Source of the DNA: Lachnospiraceae bacterium
GTDB lineage: Bacteria; Bacillota; Clostridia; Lachnospirales; Lachnospiraceae
Length of the DNA: 64,000 bases
Direction: 5' to 3'
Assembly (NCBI GenBank): GCA_020860755.1
Contig: JAJBTQ010000033.1
Location: 1 to 64,000 of the forward strand
The position numbers were made by a program, and so were the translations under genes. Under the pieces are notes generated by a model. That model did no database searches. It was not told the origin of the DNA and saw only the letters and a program-made list of their open reading frames with translations. Positions 18,308 through 26,536 of the stretch are shown in pieces. The first letter of the stretch is position 1, and every line of letters begins with the position of its first letter.

Positions 18308-19303
18308 TTACTCTTTCGGTATCTCTTCTGATACCTCTTCCGGTATCTCTTGTGGTATACTTCGTCGCGGCGATAGCAACTGGAAACCGGTCCTGTTGTA
18401 GATCGCTCCCATAATTCCTCTGGGGGCCAAAAGGATGACAACGATAGCGATAATGCCGAGGACAATGTTCGACATACCGGTAAAGTTGTACATGATCTGT
18501 TCGATGACCACATAGAGGATCGCCCCGACGATCGGACCCTCCATGGTTCCTAGGCCGCCGATGATCACCGCGAAGGTCATTGCAATGGTCCAGTTGATGG
18601 AGAATCCGGTAGATGGATTGATATATGCCGTCTGCATATACTGGGCTCCTCCGATAAGTCCCATCATGAAACATGTAATGACATAGCAAAGTAACTTTGT
18701 GCGATAGAGTTCCACACCCATAGTCTCGGCAGCGGAAGCGCTGTCGCGGATCGCCATGAGTGCAAGTCCTGTCTTCGTGCGCAGCAGGCAGTAGACGATC
18801 AGAGTCGCAAGCACTGCCATGACTAGCGCGGTATAGTATAGTTGTTTCGCTCCCATTCCGAAAACGGAATTGATGGACCAGTCCTTGGCGTAGTCGACAA
18901 ACTTCCAGTTTGAGAAGAAGATGTTAAGCGCCTCGGCGATGATCCAGGTACCGATCGCGAAGTACACACCGCTCATCTTGAAGATAGCCGGCGATACGGC
19001 CAGACCGAAGAGCGCGCAGATCACAGCTCCGATGATGATGGCGAGATAAATGTTCAGACCAAATTTGACGGAGGCGATCGTCAGTGTGTATCCACCGATT
19101 CCGATAAATGCCTGCATACCAAGGGATAACATGCCGGCGTAACCGCCGAGCAGATTCCACATCTGGCTCATCGCCAGATACAGGCAGATCAAGGTCAAAA
19201 TGTTCAGGAAATAATTAGATCCTGCGAGAGGGAATACTATAAACAGAACAACGACCAAAGCGATCAAAATAATAATATTGATGATTCTTCGTCTATTTTG
19301 CAT
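18308..19303 (-). CDS. livM: Branched-chain amino acid-type ABC permease, LivM
   Basis: Membrane permease of 331 residues with about nine or ten hydrophobic segments. The LivM pattern is clear: LNILTLICLYLAMSQMWNLLGGYAGMLSLG, and the EAA-like loop GLALMAIRDSASAAETMGV near residue 190. The C-terminal tail is rich in Glu, Pro and Ile in short repeats (EIPEEVSEEIPKE), which is unusual but not domain-like. It is the last gene of a five-gene importer operon, 16 bases after livH. Confidence 0.9.
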   Translation of the reverse strand: MQNRRRIINIIILIALVVVLFIVFPLAGSNYFLNILTLICLYLAMSQMWNLLGGYAGMLSLGMQAFIGIGGYTLTIASVKFGLNIYLAIIIGAVICALFGLAVSPAIFKMSGVYFAIGTWIIAEALNIFFSNWKFVDYAKDWSINSVFGMGAKQLYYTALVMAVLATLIVYCLLRTKTGLALMAIRDSASAAETMGVELYRTKLLCYVITCFMMGLIGGAQYMQTAYINPSTGFSINWTIAMTFAVIIGGLGTMEGPIVGAILYVVIEQIMYNFTGMSNIVLGIIAIVVILLAPRGIMGAIYNRTGFQLLSPRRSIPQEIPEEVSEEIPKE

Positions 19304-19319
19304 TCTATCTTCACCCCCT

Positions 19320-20186
19320 CTACTTTCTTACGGCTGATCTTGCGAACAGTCCGTTTGGCCTCAGTGCGAGGATGACAAGCAGTACGATATATGCCACAAG
19401 CATCTGGACGCCGGATCCGAAGATATTGCCGCCGACCAGCTGTGCGACACCGAGAACGATACCGCCGATAAGTGTGCCTGCAAGTGAACCCATGCCGCCG
19501 ATGACAACAACACCGAATGCTATGATCAGGTACTGCGTACCGGAGGAAGGGTAGAATGTAAAGGTTGATCCCACGAGCGTGCCGGCCACGGCAGTGATCC
19601 CCATACAGATCACCATGGCCAATGCGTAGGCCATCTTCGTGTTGACGCCCATCAGCTCGGCTGCCATGACATCATCCGATGTAGCACGGATGGAACGGCC
19701 AAAGTTGGTGCGCTGCATCACGACCGAAAGTCCGATGATCAGAACAACGGCAATGATAAAGCTGACCAGATAGCCTGCCGAGATGGACAGATACTTCGAA
19801 GTGATCACGTTCATGGACGAGAACCTGTTGTTGATCAGCTGGTTGTCCGCGCTGAAGATCCGAAGCATCAGGTTGGAGAGAAAGATCGACAACCCGAATG
19901 TAACCAATAGCGCTGGCGCGTCGCCCTTATCCATAACATTGTTCACCAGGAACTGCTGGATCAGGAAACCGAACACGCACATGACAATTACTGAGATAAT
20001 TGTAGATATGATCAGATTACATCCCAGCGCGTTCGTAACTACCATCGTAATGTACGTGCCGAGGATCATCAGATCACCATGAGCCAGATTGGTCAGCCCC
20101 ATAATACCAAAGACAAGGGACATTCCAATACCGATCATGGAATACAGTCCTCCAAGAAGGACTCCTGTAACAATACATTGAATCAT
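19320..20186 (-). CDS. livH: Branched-chain amino acid-type ABC permease, LivH
   Basis: Permease of 288 residues with about eight transmembrane segments. GLYSMIGIGMSLVFGIMGLTNLAHGDLM at the N-terminus and GRSIRATSDDVMAAELMGV (cytosolic coupling loop) are LivH signatures. It pairs with LivM to form the channel. An AGGAG site precedes the ATG. Confidence 0.92.
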   Translation of the reverse strand: MIQCIVTGVLLGGLYSMIGIGMSLVFGIMGLTNLAHGDLMILGTYITMVVTNALGCNLIISTIISVIVMCVFGFLIQQFLVNNVMDKGDAPALLVTFGLSIFLSNLMLRIFSADNQLINNRFSSMNVITSKYLSISAGYLVSFIIAVVLIIGLSVVMQRTNFGRSIRATSDDVMAAELMGVNTKMAYALAMVICMGITAVAGTLVGSTFTFYPSSGTQYLIIAFGVVVIGGMGSLAGTLIGGIVLGVAQLVGGNIFGSGVQMLVAYIVLLVILALRPNGLFARSAVRK

Positions 20187-20206
20187 TTTGTATCAACTCC
20201 TTTGTC

Positions 20207-20932
20207 TTATTCGTGATGGGCATAGCTGCCAATTCCGAAATATGCGTCATTAACTTCGTCTTCATTAAGTTCTTTTGCATTCCCTTCCATCACGACTCTT
20301 CCTTCCAGAATGACGTAGGAATAGTCGGCTACGGAAAGGGATGTTGTCACGTTCTGCTCCACGACAAGCATGGTAAGGCCCGTTGCTGCGATCTCCTGTA
20401 ACTTGTCGTAGATGTCGTTGATGACGACCGGTGCAAGTCCGAGGGACACCTCGTCAAGCATAAGGATCTTCGGCTGCGTCATGATGCCTCGCCCGATAGC
20501 GAGCATCTGCCGCTGTCCACCGGAGAGATATGTGGCCGTCTGATTTGCCTTCTCTTCCAGGATCGGGAAGAGCTTATAAACACCCTCTAAGCGCTCCTGC
20601 CGCTCACTTCCCTTTGCCATATAGGCTCCCATAAGAAGGTTGTCCTTTACCGTCATTCGCTCAAAGCAATGGCTGCCTTCCGGTGACATCGAAAGGCCAA
20701 GCTTTGCGATCTGACTGGGCTTCTTTCCGACAATGTCATGATCATCAAAGGTGATCTCCCCTTTTGTCGGCTTGTTAAATCCGCAGATCGTATTTAAGAT
20801 CGTGGATTTGCCGGCGCCGTTCGCGCCAATCAATGATACGATGGTACCGGGTTCGACGTTAATTGAAACATTCTCGATCGCGAGGAAGTCTCCATAGTGA
20901 ACATCAATGTTCTTAACTTCTAATAAACTCAT
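20207..20932 (-). CDS. livF: Branched-chain amino acid-type ABC ATPase, LivF
   Basis: ATP-binding subunit of 241 residues with Walker A GANGAGKST, signature YLSGGQRQML, Walker B KILMLDEVSLGL and the switch His in MLVVEQNV's neighbourhood as in LivF. The start overlaps the livG stop as ATGA, implying translational coupling. The long GGGGGG purine run just upstream serves as its ribosome site. Confidence 0.93.
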   Translation of the reverse strand: MSLLEVKNIDVHYGDFLAIENVSINVEPGTIVSLIGANGAGKSTILNTICGFNKPTKGEITFDDHDIVGKKPSQIAKLGLSMSPEGSHCFERMTVKDNLLMGAYMAKGSERQERLEGVYKLFPILEEKANQTATYLSGGQRQMLAIGRGIMTQPKILMLDEVSLGLAPVVINDIYDKLQEIAATGLTMLVVEQNVTTSLSVADYSYVILEGRVVMEGNAKELNEDEVNDAYFGIGSYAHHE

Positions 20933-21660
20933 TCTTCGTCGCCCCCCTTTCCCATGTATACTCGTTTAACTTCATCGGAGTTCATAACATCGAGCGGAAG
21001 TCCTGTAATGACATCTACACCGTCCGCAAGGAGCATCACGCGGTCCGTGCCTTCCAGCATCGTCCGGATGATATGCTCGATCCAGATAACGGAGACGCCC
21101 TGACTTTTGATCGTTTTGACCAGATCAATAATGAGTCCAACCTCAGACTCAGTCAATCCGCCGCCAACCTCATCCAAGAGCACGATCTTAGGCTCTGTCG
21201 CGAGCGCACGTCCGATCTCCAGACGTTTCCGGTCAAGCAGGCCAAGCTTGCCTGCGAACAGCGCCAGCTTGTCATCCAGCTGAATGATCTTGGCAACTTC
21301 CATAGCCTTGACCTTGGCCTGAGACTCAGACATGCCGGCTCCAAAAACAGCGCCGACCATGATATTCTCAAAGACCGTCATCTGCTCAAAGGGTCTCGGC
21401 ACCTGGAACGTACGGCCAATCCCCCCGCGGCAGCGTTCGGTGATCTTTTCCTTGGAAATTTCATTTCCCTGAAAGATCATCGTCCCCTGATCCGGCTTTA
21501 AGATACCTGTCAGGATATTTAACATAACCGTTTTCCCGGCACCGTTCGGTCCGATCACTCCCAGCACTTCGCCCTCGCCAAGCTCAAAGTTAATACTCTT
21601 TAAGACATGGTTGCTTCCGAATGAAATCCCGAGGTCCGAAACTGTTAAAATCGCTCCCAA
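20929..21660 (-). CDS. livG: Branched-chain amino acid-type ABC ATPase, LivG (TTG start)
   Basis: ATP-binding subunit of 243 residues with Walker A GPNGAGKTV and the LivG-type helical region (GIGRTFQVPRPFEQMTVFENIMVGA). The ABC signature is altered: where LSxGQ is expected it reads LGLLDRKRLE, and the Walker B region reads IVLLDEVGGGLT. The start codon is TTG at 21660 with GGGAGG seven bases before it; no ATG is available nearby. With LivF it forms an ATPase heterodimer, so the altered signature may make one ATP site weak. Confidence 0.88.
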   Translation of the reverse strand: MGAILTVSDLGISFGSNHVLKSINFELGEGEVLGVIGPNGAGKTVMLNILTGILKPDQGTMIFQGNEISKEKITERCRGGIGRTFQVPRPFEQMTVFENIMVGAVFGAGMSESQAKVKAMEVAKIIQLDDKLALFAGKLGLLDRKRLEIGRALATEPKIVLLDEVGGGLTESEVGLIIDLVKTIKSQGVSVIWIEHIIRTMLEGTDRVMLLADGVDVITGLPLDVMNSDEVKRVYMGKGGDEE

Positions 21661-21686
21661 AACTATACCTCCCTGTTGTGCTTATG

Positions 21687-21729
21687 CAGAAGTAACCGTC
21701 ATAGAATTGCTCTATAACGGTTACTTCTG
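21687..21729 (-). other. Long intercistronic stem-loop between binding protein and transporter genes
   Basis: An 18-19 bp stem (CAGAAGTAACCGT...ATAGA / TCTAT...ACGGTTACTTCTG, one mismatch) with loop ATTGC. No T run follows on the minus strand. It probably stabilises the 3' end of the binding-protein message or partly attenuates reading into livG, giving more binding protein than transporter. Confidence 0.75.
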
Positions 21730-21788
21730 TCATTTGTCAATTCATCTGTTTAAAAGATCTTCAGATGTAACTACATGAAAAACAAGCT

Positions 21789-23174
21789 TTAGTAAGACTC
21801 AAACTCGCCGTTCGGCTCAAGTCCCTCAACCTGGCTGGTGTCGATAACTGTCTGAGACCACTCAGCGTTACCTTCATAGTGCCACTGTCCGGTGACGATC
21901 GGCTGTACAGAGTAATGAGACTCATTGTAGTCGATAGGTCCAATGCAGGTGTCGAAGGTGATTGTCTCGCAGCACTCTGCGATCGCATCGGAATCCAGTG
22001 TGCCGGCTTCCTTCAGAACATTGTAAAGGATCTCAACGTTAGCGTAGTCATAACCGGCTGTCGGCGGAGCATAGTCAAATCCAGGTACAACCTCGATCCA
22101 GGCATCCGCGATCTCCTGAGAAGTCTGGCCGGTAATGGAAGAATTATACGGATAATCCGGTGTCCACCAAATCTCGGAGCAGAGCTTGTCGGCAAGGCCG
22201 TCAGCACCGCAGGCCTCAACGTCAGACTTAAACAGGGTAGCTTTTCCGATTAACGTAGCTTTCGGCATATAACCGGAAGATTTCAGCTGGGAGAAGAATG
22301 TACCAAAGTCAGATGTCAGCATAACGCCGGTAATGATGGCACAGTCTTCGCTCTTGATGTTGTTGATGATGGATGTGTAATCGGTTGCACCAGAAGTATA
22401 AGCGCCCGGATCATAGGCTTCGTATCCATCCAGAGTAGGAATGTAGTCTAAGAATGCGGTGCTTAAGGTCTGACCCTCGGTATCGGTGGCATGCATAACA
22501 GCAACCGTGCCGCCCTCACCGTTGGTGGCCGTATCCCACATAGCTGAGAAACACATCATCTCATGCTCGGTATCAAATCCTGCATGGAATGCATACTGAT
22601 AATCGGAAGTGGCCCAAGCCTCATCCGGAGTATCATCGGACAGGCAAACAATGCCGGCACGCTCACAGGCCGCTGCGACCGGAACGGTCGTGTCAGCCGT
22701 CTTCGCGGTAAGCATGATTTGAACGCCCTTACTGGAGATCAGGTTGTTGGCCGCCTCGGAAGCTTTCGTCGCGTCGGACTCGGAGTCCGCAAATACGATC
22801 TCAAGCTGCTTCATCTCGCCGTCAACCTCGATGCCGCCCTGCTCGTTGATCTGATCGATCGCATAGCTGTACATCTCTTCTGTGCCCTGGCCATAACCGG
22901 CAAGAGCTCCCGTAGCAGGATATACCATACCGACTGTGATCATATCGCCGGAGCTCGCAGCTGCTTGGCTGGCTTCTCCCTCATCTTCTTCTTCGGCTGC
23001 TGCAGCCTCTTGATCAGCTGTCTCTTCCTCTGTGACCGGTTCGAGATCTTCCTCATCCGCTGCAGCGGTGTCGCCGCCGGAGCTGTCGGAAGAACTGTTG
23101 CCGCAGGCGGCCAGTGTTCCGACCATACCCACACAAAGAACGACAGCAGCCACTTGTGCTAATCTTCTTTTCAT
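21789..23174 (-). CDS. livJ: Branched-chain amino acid-type substrate-binding lipoprotein
   Basis: Type I periplasmic-binding-protein fold (Peripla_BP_6), 461 residues. The start MKRRLAQ has AGGAGG nine bases upstream; an ATG 13 codons earlier has no site and would spoil the signal sequence. The lipobox is TLAACG (Cys 24). An acidic low-complexity tether of about 60 residues follows, then the binding domain (MITVGMVYPATGALAGYGQG). The ligand is not certain: leucine, isoleucine or valine is likely from the operon type, but related systems take amides or urea. Confidence 0.88.
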   Translation of the reverse strand: MKRRLAQVAAVVLCVGMVGTLAACGNSSSDSSGGDTAAADEEDLEPVTEEETADQEAAAAEEEDEGEASQAAASSGDMITVGMVYPATGALAGYGQGTEEMYSYAIDQINEQGGIEVDGEMKQLEIVFADSESDATKASEAANNLISSKGVQIMLTAKTADTTVPVAAACERAGIVCLSDDTPDEAWATSDYQYAFHAGFDTEHEMMCFSAMWDTATNGEGGTVAVMHATDTEGQTLSTAFLDYIPTLDGYEAYDPGAYTSGATDYTSIINNIKSEDCAIITGVMLTSDFGTFFSQLKSSGYMPKATLIGKATLFKSDVEACGADGLADKLCSEIWWTPDYPYNSSITGQTSQEIADAWIEVVPGFDYAPPTAGYDYANVEILYNVLKEAGTLDSDAIAECCETITFDTCIGPIDYNESHYSVQPIVTGQWHYEGNAEWSQTVIDTSQVEGLEPNGEFESY

Positions 23175-23240
23175 GTTTCTTAGTCCTCCTTTTGAATTTT
23201 GAGTGTACTGCAAAAATAGTCATATTTCTGCCATAATGTC

Positions 23241-23269
23241 ATTTTATAAAAAAAGCATAAATTTGTAAA
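23241..23269 (-). promoter_or_regulatory. Promoter of the liv operon
   Basis: Minus strand TTTACA (23264-23269), 17 bases, TAAAAT (23241-23246). It is 67 bases upstream of the binding-protein ATG. Confidence 0.65.
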
Positions 23270-23312
23270 CCTAAAAAATTCAGATTTTATTGATTTTTTT
23301 CAGATGTAAAAA

Positions 23313-24611
23313 TTATGATCCGAACAGCAATTCCATACTCTCATCCGCAAACTCTACCGATGTGATCTCTTCGGCAAAAAACCGCTTGATAAGCGCATCC
23401 CAACCGCTCTCGGAATCCTGCGGAAACAGGTCATACAGGAAGGCTTCGGTCTGCACCGCCTGTTCCGTCAGTGTATGGATAGCAGTGACATTCGTATAGG
23501 AATTATCCGGCAGTTCATAGGCGTTTTTCATGATATTAAGGTAGTCATATTCCTCCACATTAATCTCGTTTACACGGGTGGCAAACGCCATACACAGATC
23601 CGCTGCCTGTTCGCAGTATGCAGAGCGCGCGCTGATGGCCAGACCGGGTGTAAAAGTGTCATCCAGATCGATCACATATTTTGAGTATGAGTCAAGATAA
23701 TCGTTGTTGCAGCACGGAAAATCTGAGAGGACAAATCCGTCAACCCCCATATTTTGGATCAGATGATAGACCATTGAGGACTGATGTACCATAAGGACAG
23801 CATCGTGATTGATAAAATCCCTTACCGATTCCTGCTCTCCGATCTCCATGTAATCCGAGGGAAAAGCATTTCGGTCCCTAAGTTCGCGAATACATTCCGC
23901 CGATTGGAGCAGCAATTCGTGTACTTCTTCTTCCCGCTCTTCAGACAGTTCGGAATAGAGCTCCGGATCAAGCCTTTCTGCGATCATGCAAAACAGGAGC
24001 TCTCCCATCCAGCTGTCCTTTATCCCGAGCTCAATGGCAGCATAGTCCGTTCCGTTTTCCGCATTGTAAGCTTTCACAGCGTCGATCAGATCCAGCAGAT
24101 CCTCCCAGGTCTCGGGCTCCGACAGACCGATCTGCTCCATCAGACTTTCGTCGTAATAAGTGACCCCATAACTTTTCGGGAGGCAGGGGATCAGATAGTT
24201 GTTGCCGTCCGAATATGGAAGCGTGTATTCCTCAAGGAAATCCACCTCTCGAAGATAGCTTTGAACCGGGAGGCAGGCCCCCGACTCAAAGAGATACTCC
24301 GGATAGGCCCCGCCGGGCACCATAAAGATATCAGGCAGCTCGTTGCTCATCATAGCCAGCCGCAGTTTGTCCTCCAGCTCCGACTGAGAGTAAGTCTTGA
24401 CGTTGACCGTATAACCATACTCCTCGGCCAGATCGTCCCAGAGAAACACATAGTAAGAGCCTGGGACATTCCGGTCGTAGCACATCCAGATTTCCAGATC
24501 TGCTTCCTCGGAAACAGGAAGCTCGTCATCCGGGGCAGAATTAGAGGTGCAGCCGGCCAGAAGAAATGCGCCAAATATGAAGATCATGAAAACAGAAATT
24601 ATTTTTTTCAT
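23313..24611 (-). CDS. Orphan extracellular solute-binding lipoprotein (sugar ABC type)
   Basis: Lipoprotein of 432 residues with lipobox LLAGC (Cys 21) and the fold of family 1 solute-binding proteins: LEIWMCYDR, then ELEDKLRLAMMSNELPDIFMVPGG, and YGVTYYDESLMEQIGLSEPETWEDLLD. Such proteins usually feed sugar ABC permeases, but no permease genes are near. It is divergent from a YesM-type kinase and shares a symmetric promoter with it, which suggests a sensory role presenting a ligand to the kinase rather than transport. The ligand is unknown. Confidence 0.8.
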   Translation of the reverse strand: MKKIISVFMIFIFGAFLLAGCTSNSAPDDELPVSEEADLEIWMCYDRNVPGSYYVFLWDDLAEEYGYTVNVKTYSQSELEDKLRLAMMSNELPDIFMVPGGAYPEYLFESGACLPVQSYLREVDFLEEYTLPYSDGNNYLIPCLPKSYGVTYYDESLMEQIGLSEPETWEDLLDLIDAVKAYNAENGTDYAAIELGIKDSWMGELLFCMIAERLDPELYSELSEEREEEVHELLLQSAECIRELRDRNAFPSDYMEIGEQESVRDFINHDAVLMVHQSSMVYHLIQNMGVDGFVLSDFPCCNNDYLDSYSKYVIDLDDTFTPGLAISARSAYCEQAADLCMAFATRVNEINVEEYDYLNIMKNAYELPDNSYTNVTAIHTLTEQAVQTEAFLYDLFPQDSESGWDALIKRFFAEEITSVEFADESMELLFGS

Positions 24612-24635
24612 TAATTGTTTTCCCCTATTTGAATC

Positions 24636-24666
24636 ATTTTACAATCATATTAAAGTATTGTAAAAT
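24636..24666. promoter_or_regulatory. Perfectly symmetric divergent promoter
   Basis: ATTTTACAAT and ATTGTAAAAT form a perfect inverted repeat with an 11-base centre. Read on either strand it gives TTTACA-17 bases-TAAAAT, so one dyad supplies overlapping -35 and -10 elements for both the binding protein (minus; start near 24629) and the kinase (plus; start near 24673). Both leaders are about 20 bases. Confidence 0.7.
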
Positions 24667-24693
24667 AAAAAAATCAAACGACTGGAGATTCCC

Positions 24694-26535
24694 ATGGACG
24701 AGAGGCAGCAGGCAAAAAGATCGCGGTTTCCAAGATTATCAGCCGTCGTCAGTTTCAGACGGCGTCTATTCATGTCGTTCCTTTTTATCGCCATCCCGAT
24801 CATCGCCGGTGTCTTAGTCATTGCGCTCGTCATCGTACAGACCAGTTCCCGCAGGATCATCCTGCAGTCTCAGGCGACAGAGTTGGAGCGGGTCGCAGCA
24901 CAGTTTGAGTCTATCTTTAACGACACCGAAAATGTATCCCGTGAGATCATCTATAATTCTGAAGTACAGCAGTTTATGGAGGAGGCTGCCGACGAAAATG
25001 TATATCCGGAAGATGCGGAGATAAGTTATTATATAAATGGGCTGATCTTAAACCGCGATTATATTGGCAGCGTCGTATTAACTTCACCGGACCGCACCCT
25101 GTTTTCTACTGAAAACGCCTTCACGGATCTCTCGGCATATCAGAACATCACAGAAAAGTGGTGGTACCCGCAGTTGACAGCTTCGACTGCCCCATCCCTT
25201 TGGTTTGCCTACTCCAGACTTTCCGCTGCCATGTATGAATCGCAGCAAAATAACGAGATCCCGAATCAGATCAATACACCGATGCTCGCTCGGACAATTT
25301 ACAGCACGGAGGATTATCAGTCGATCCTTGGCTATCTGATGATCTATCTGGATGACGAATATATCGCACAGATGTGGCAGGATCTCGCGTGGGGACAGAC
25401 CACAAATATCTATCTGTTTGACGAAAACGGCGATCTCCTGCTCTTCAGCTCGCTGCTCCCGGACTACTCAAACATCTTCGGGAGTGTGGAGGCAAAAGAC
25501 ACGGATCAGGTGTTCCGTTACGACAGGAATCTGTATGCTCTTTCCTCTACAGACTTAAACTTAAACAACTGGACCCTCTATATGCTCACGCCCTACAACG
25601 AGATCAACGGCAGCGCCCGCATCATGATGTGGATCCTGCTCGCCATCATCGCCGCGATCGTTCTCGCACTGTTTATTTTGTCCAGATACAGCGCCAGCAG
25701 CATATCAAAACCGATCGTCCGTCTCTCAAACATGATGGACTCCTATCACGGCGCGGAGCCGGATGAGCCATCTTTGGAACCGGAGCTGTACGAAAAAAGG
25801 CCGGATGAGATCGGCAGAATGTACCGCTCCTACGAACAGCTGGAGGACCGTATGAACCGCCTGATCCAGGATATCTATGTAAAAAATCTGGAAAAAAAGG
25901 ATGCGGAGCTTGCCCTGCTCCAGAGCCAGATCAATCCGCATTTTCTATATAATACGCTCGATTCGATCAATTGGATGGCCCTGGCCAACGACCAGGAGGA
26001 GATCAGCAGTATGATCACCGCGCTGTCCGACACATTCCGCTTAAGCCTGATGAAGAGCAGCAGTCACTTTATAGAGATGAAACAGGAAGTAGACTACATA
26101 CAAAGCTACCTTGTCCTGCAGAAATTCCGCTATGCGGATCGCCTGTCATACGAGTTTGACCTTCCGGAGATTCCTCCGGAGTTGTATATCCTCCGATTTA
26201 TCCTGCAACCAGTCGTGGAGAACGCGTTAAAGCACGGCATTGACAAACTGCCTGGCGGCGGCAAGATCCTCATCCGCATCCGGGTCGGAGCACAGGTCAC
26301 GATCTACGTCATCAATGACGGGGCCAACATCAATCTGAAAAAGATGAACCGCCTTTTAGTCTATGACCCGATGGAAAGCGATATCTTAAATTTTAAAAAA
26401 GAGGGGTACGGCGTGCAGAATATTTACCGCCGCATCAAGATCATCTGTGGGGACGAGTACGGTCTTAGCTATTACACCGAAGGGGAACAGACTGTCTGCC
26501 GGATCATTCTTCCCGTAAAGGAATCTCTGGAATAA
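24694..26535 (+). CDS. YesM/LytS-type sensor histidine kinase
   Basis: Membrane sensor kinase of 613 residues. Transmembrane helix 1 (about 28-50), an extracellular dCache-like sensor (about 51-300), transmembrane helix 2 (about 308-330), HAMP linker (about 332-400), His_kinase domain with phospho-acceptor His 416 in QINPHFLYNTL, and a HATPase domain with N box QPVVENALKHG and GYGVQNI. CTGGAG serves as ribosome site. Its probable regulator lies convergently one base beyond its stop, and a binding lipoprotein is divergent. Together they form a likely carbohydrate-sensing set. Confidence 0.92.
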   Translation: MDERQQAKRSRFPRLSAVVSFRRRLFMSFLFIAIPIIAGVLVIALVIVQTSSRRIILQSQATELERVAAQFESIFNDTENVSREIIYNSEVQQFMEEAADENVYPEDAEISYYINGLILNRDYIGSVVLTSPDRTLFSTENAFTDLSAYQNITEKWWYPQLTASTAPSLWFAYSRLSAAMYESQQNNEIPNQINTPMLARTIYSTEDYQSILGYLMIYLDDEYIAQMWQDLAWGQTTNIYLFDENGDLLLFSSLLPDYSNIFGSVEAKDTDQVFRYDRNLYALSSTDLNLNNWTLYMLTPYNEINGSARIMMWILLAIIAAIVLALFILSRYSASSISKPIVRLSNMMDSYHGAEPDEPSLEPELYEKRPDEIGRMYRSYEQLEDRMNRLIQDIYVKNLEKKDAELALLQSQINPHFLYNTLDSINWMALANDQEEISSMITALSDTFRLSLMKSSSHFIEMKQEVDYIQSYLVLQKFRYADRLSYEFDLPEIPPELYILRFILQPVVENALKHGIDKLPGGGKILIRIRVGAQVTIYVINDGANINLKKMNRLLVYDPMESDILNFKKEGYGVQNIYRRIKIICGDEYGLSYYTEGEQTVCRIILPVKESLE

Positions 26536-26536
26536 C

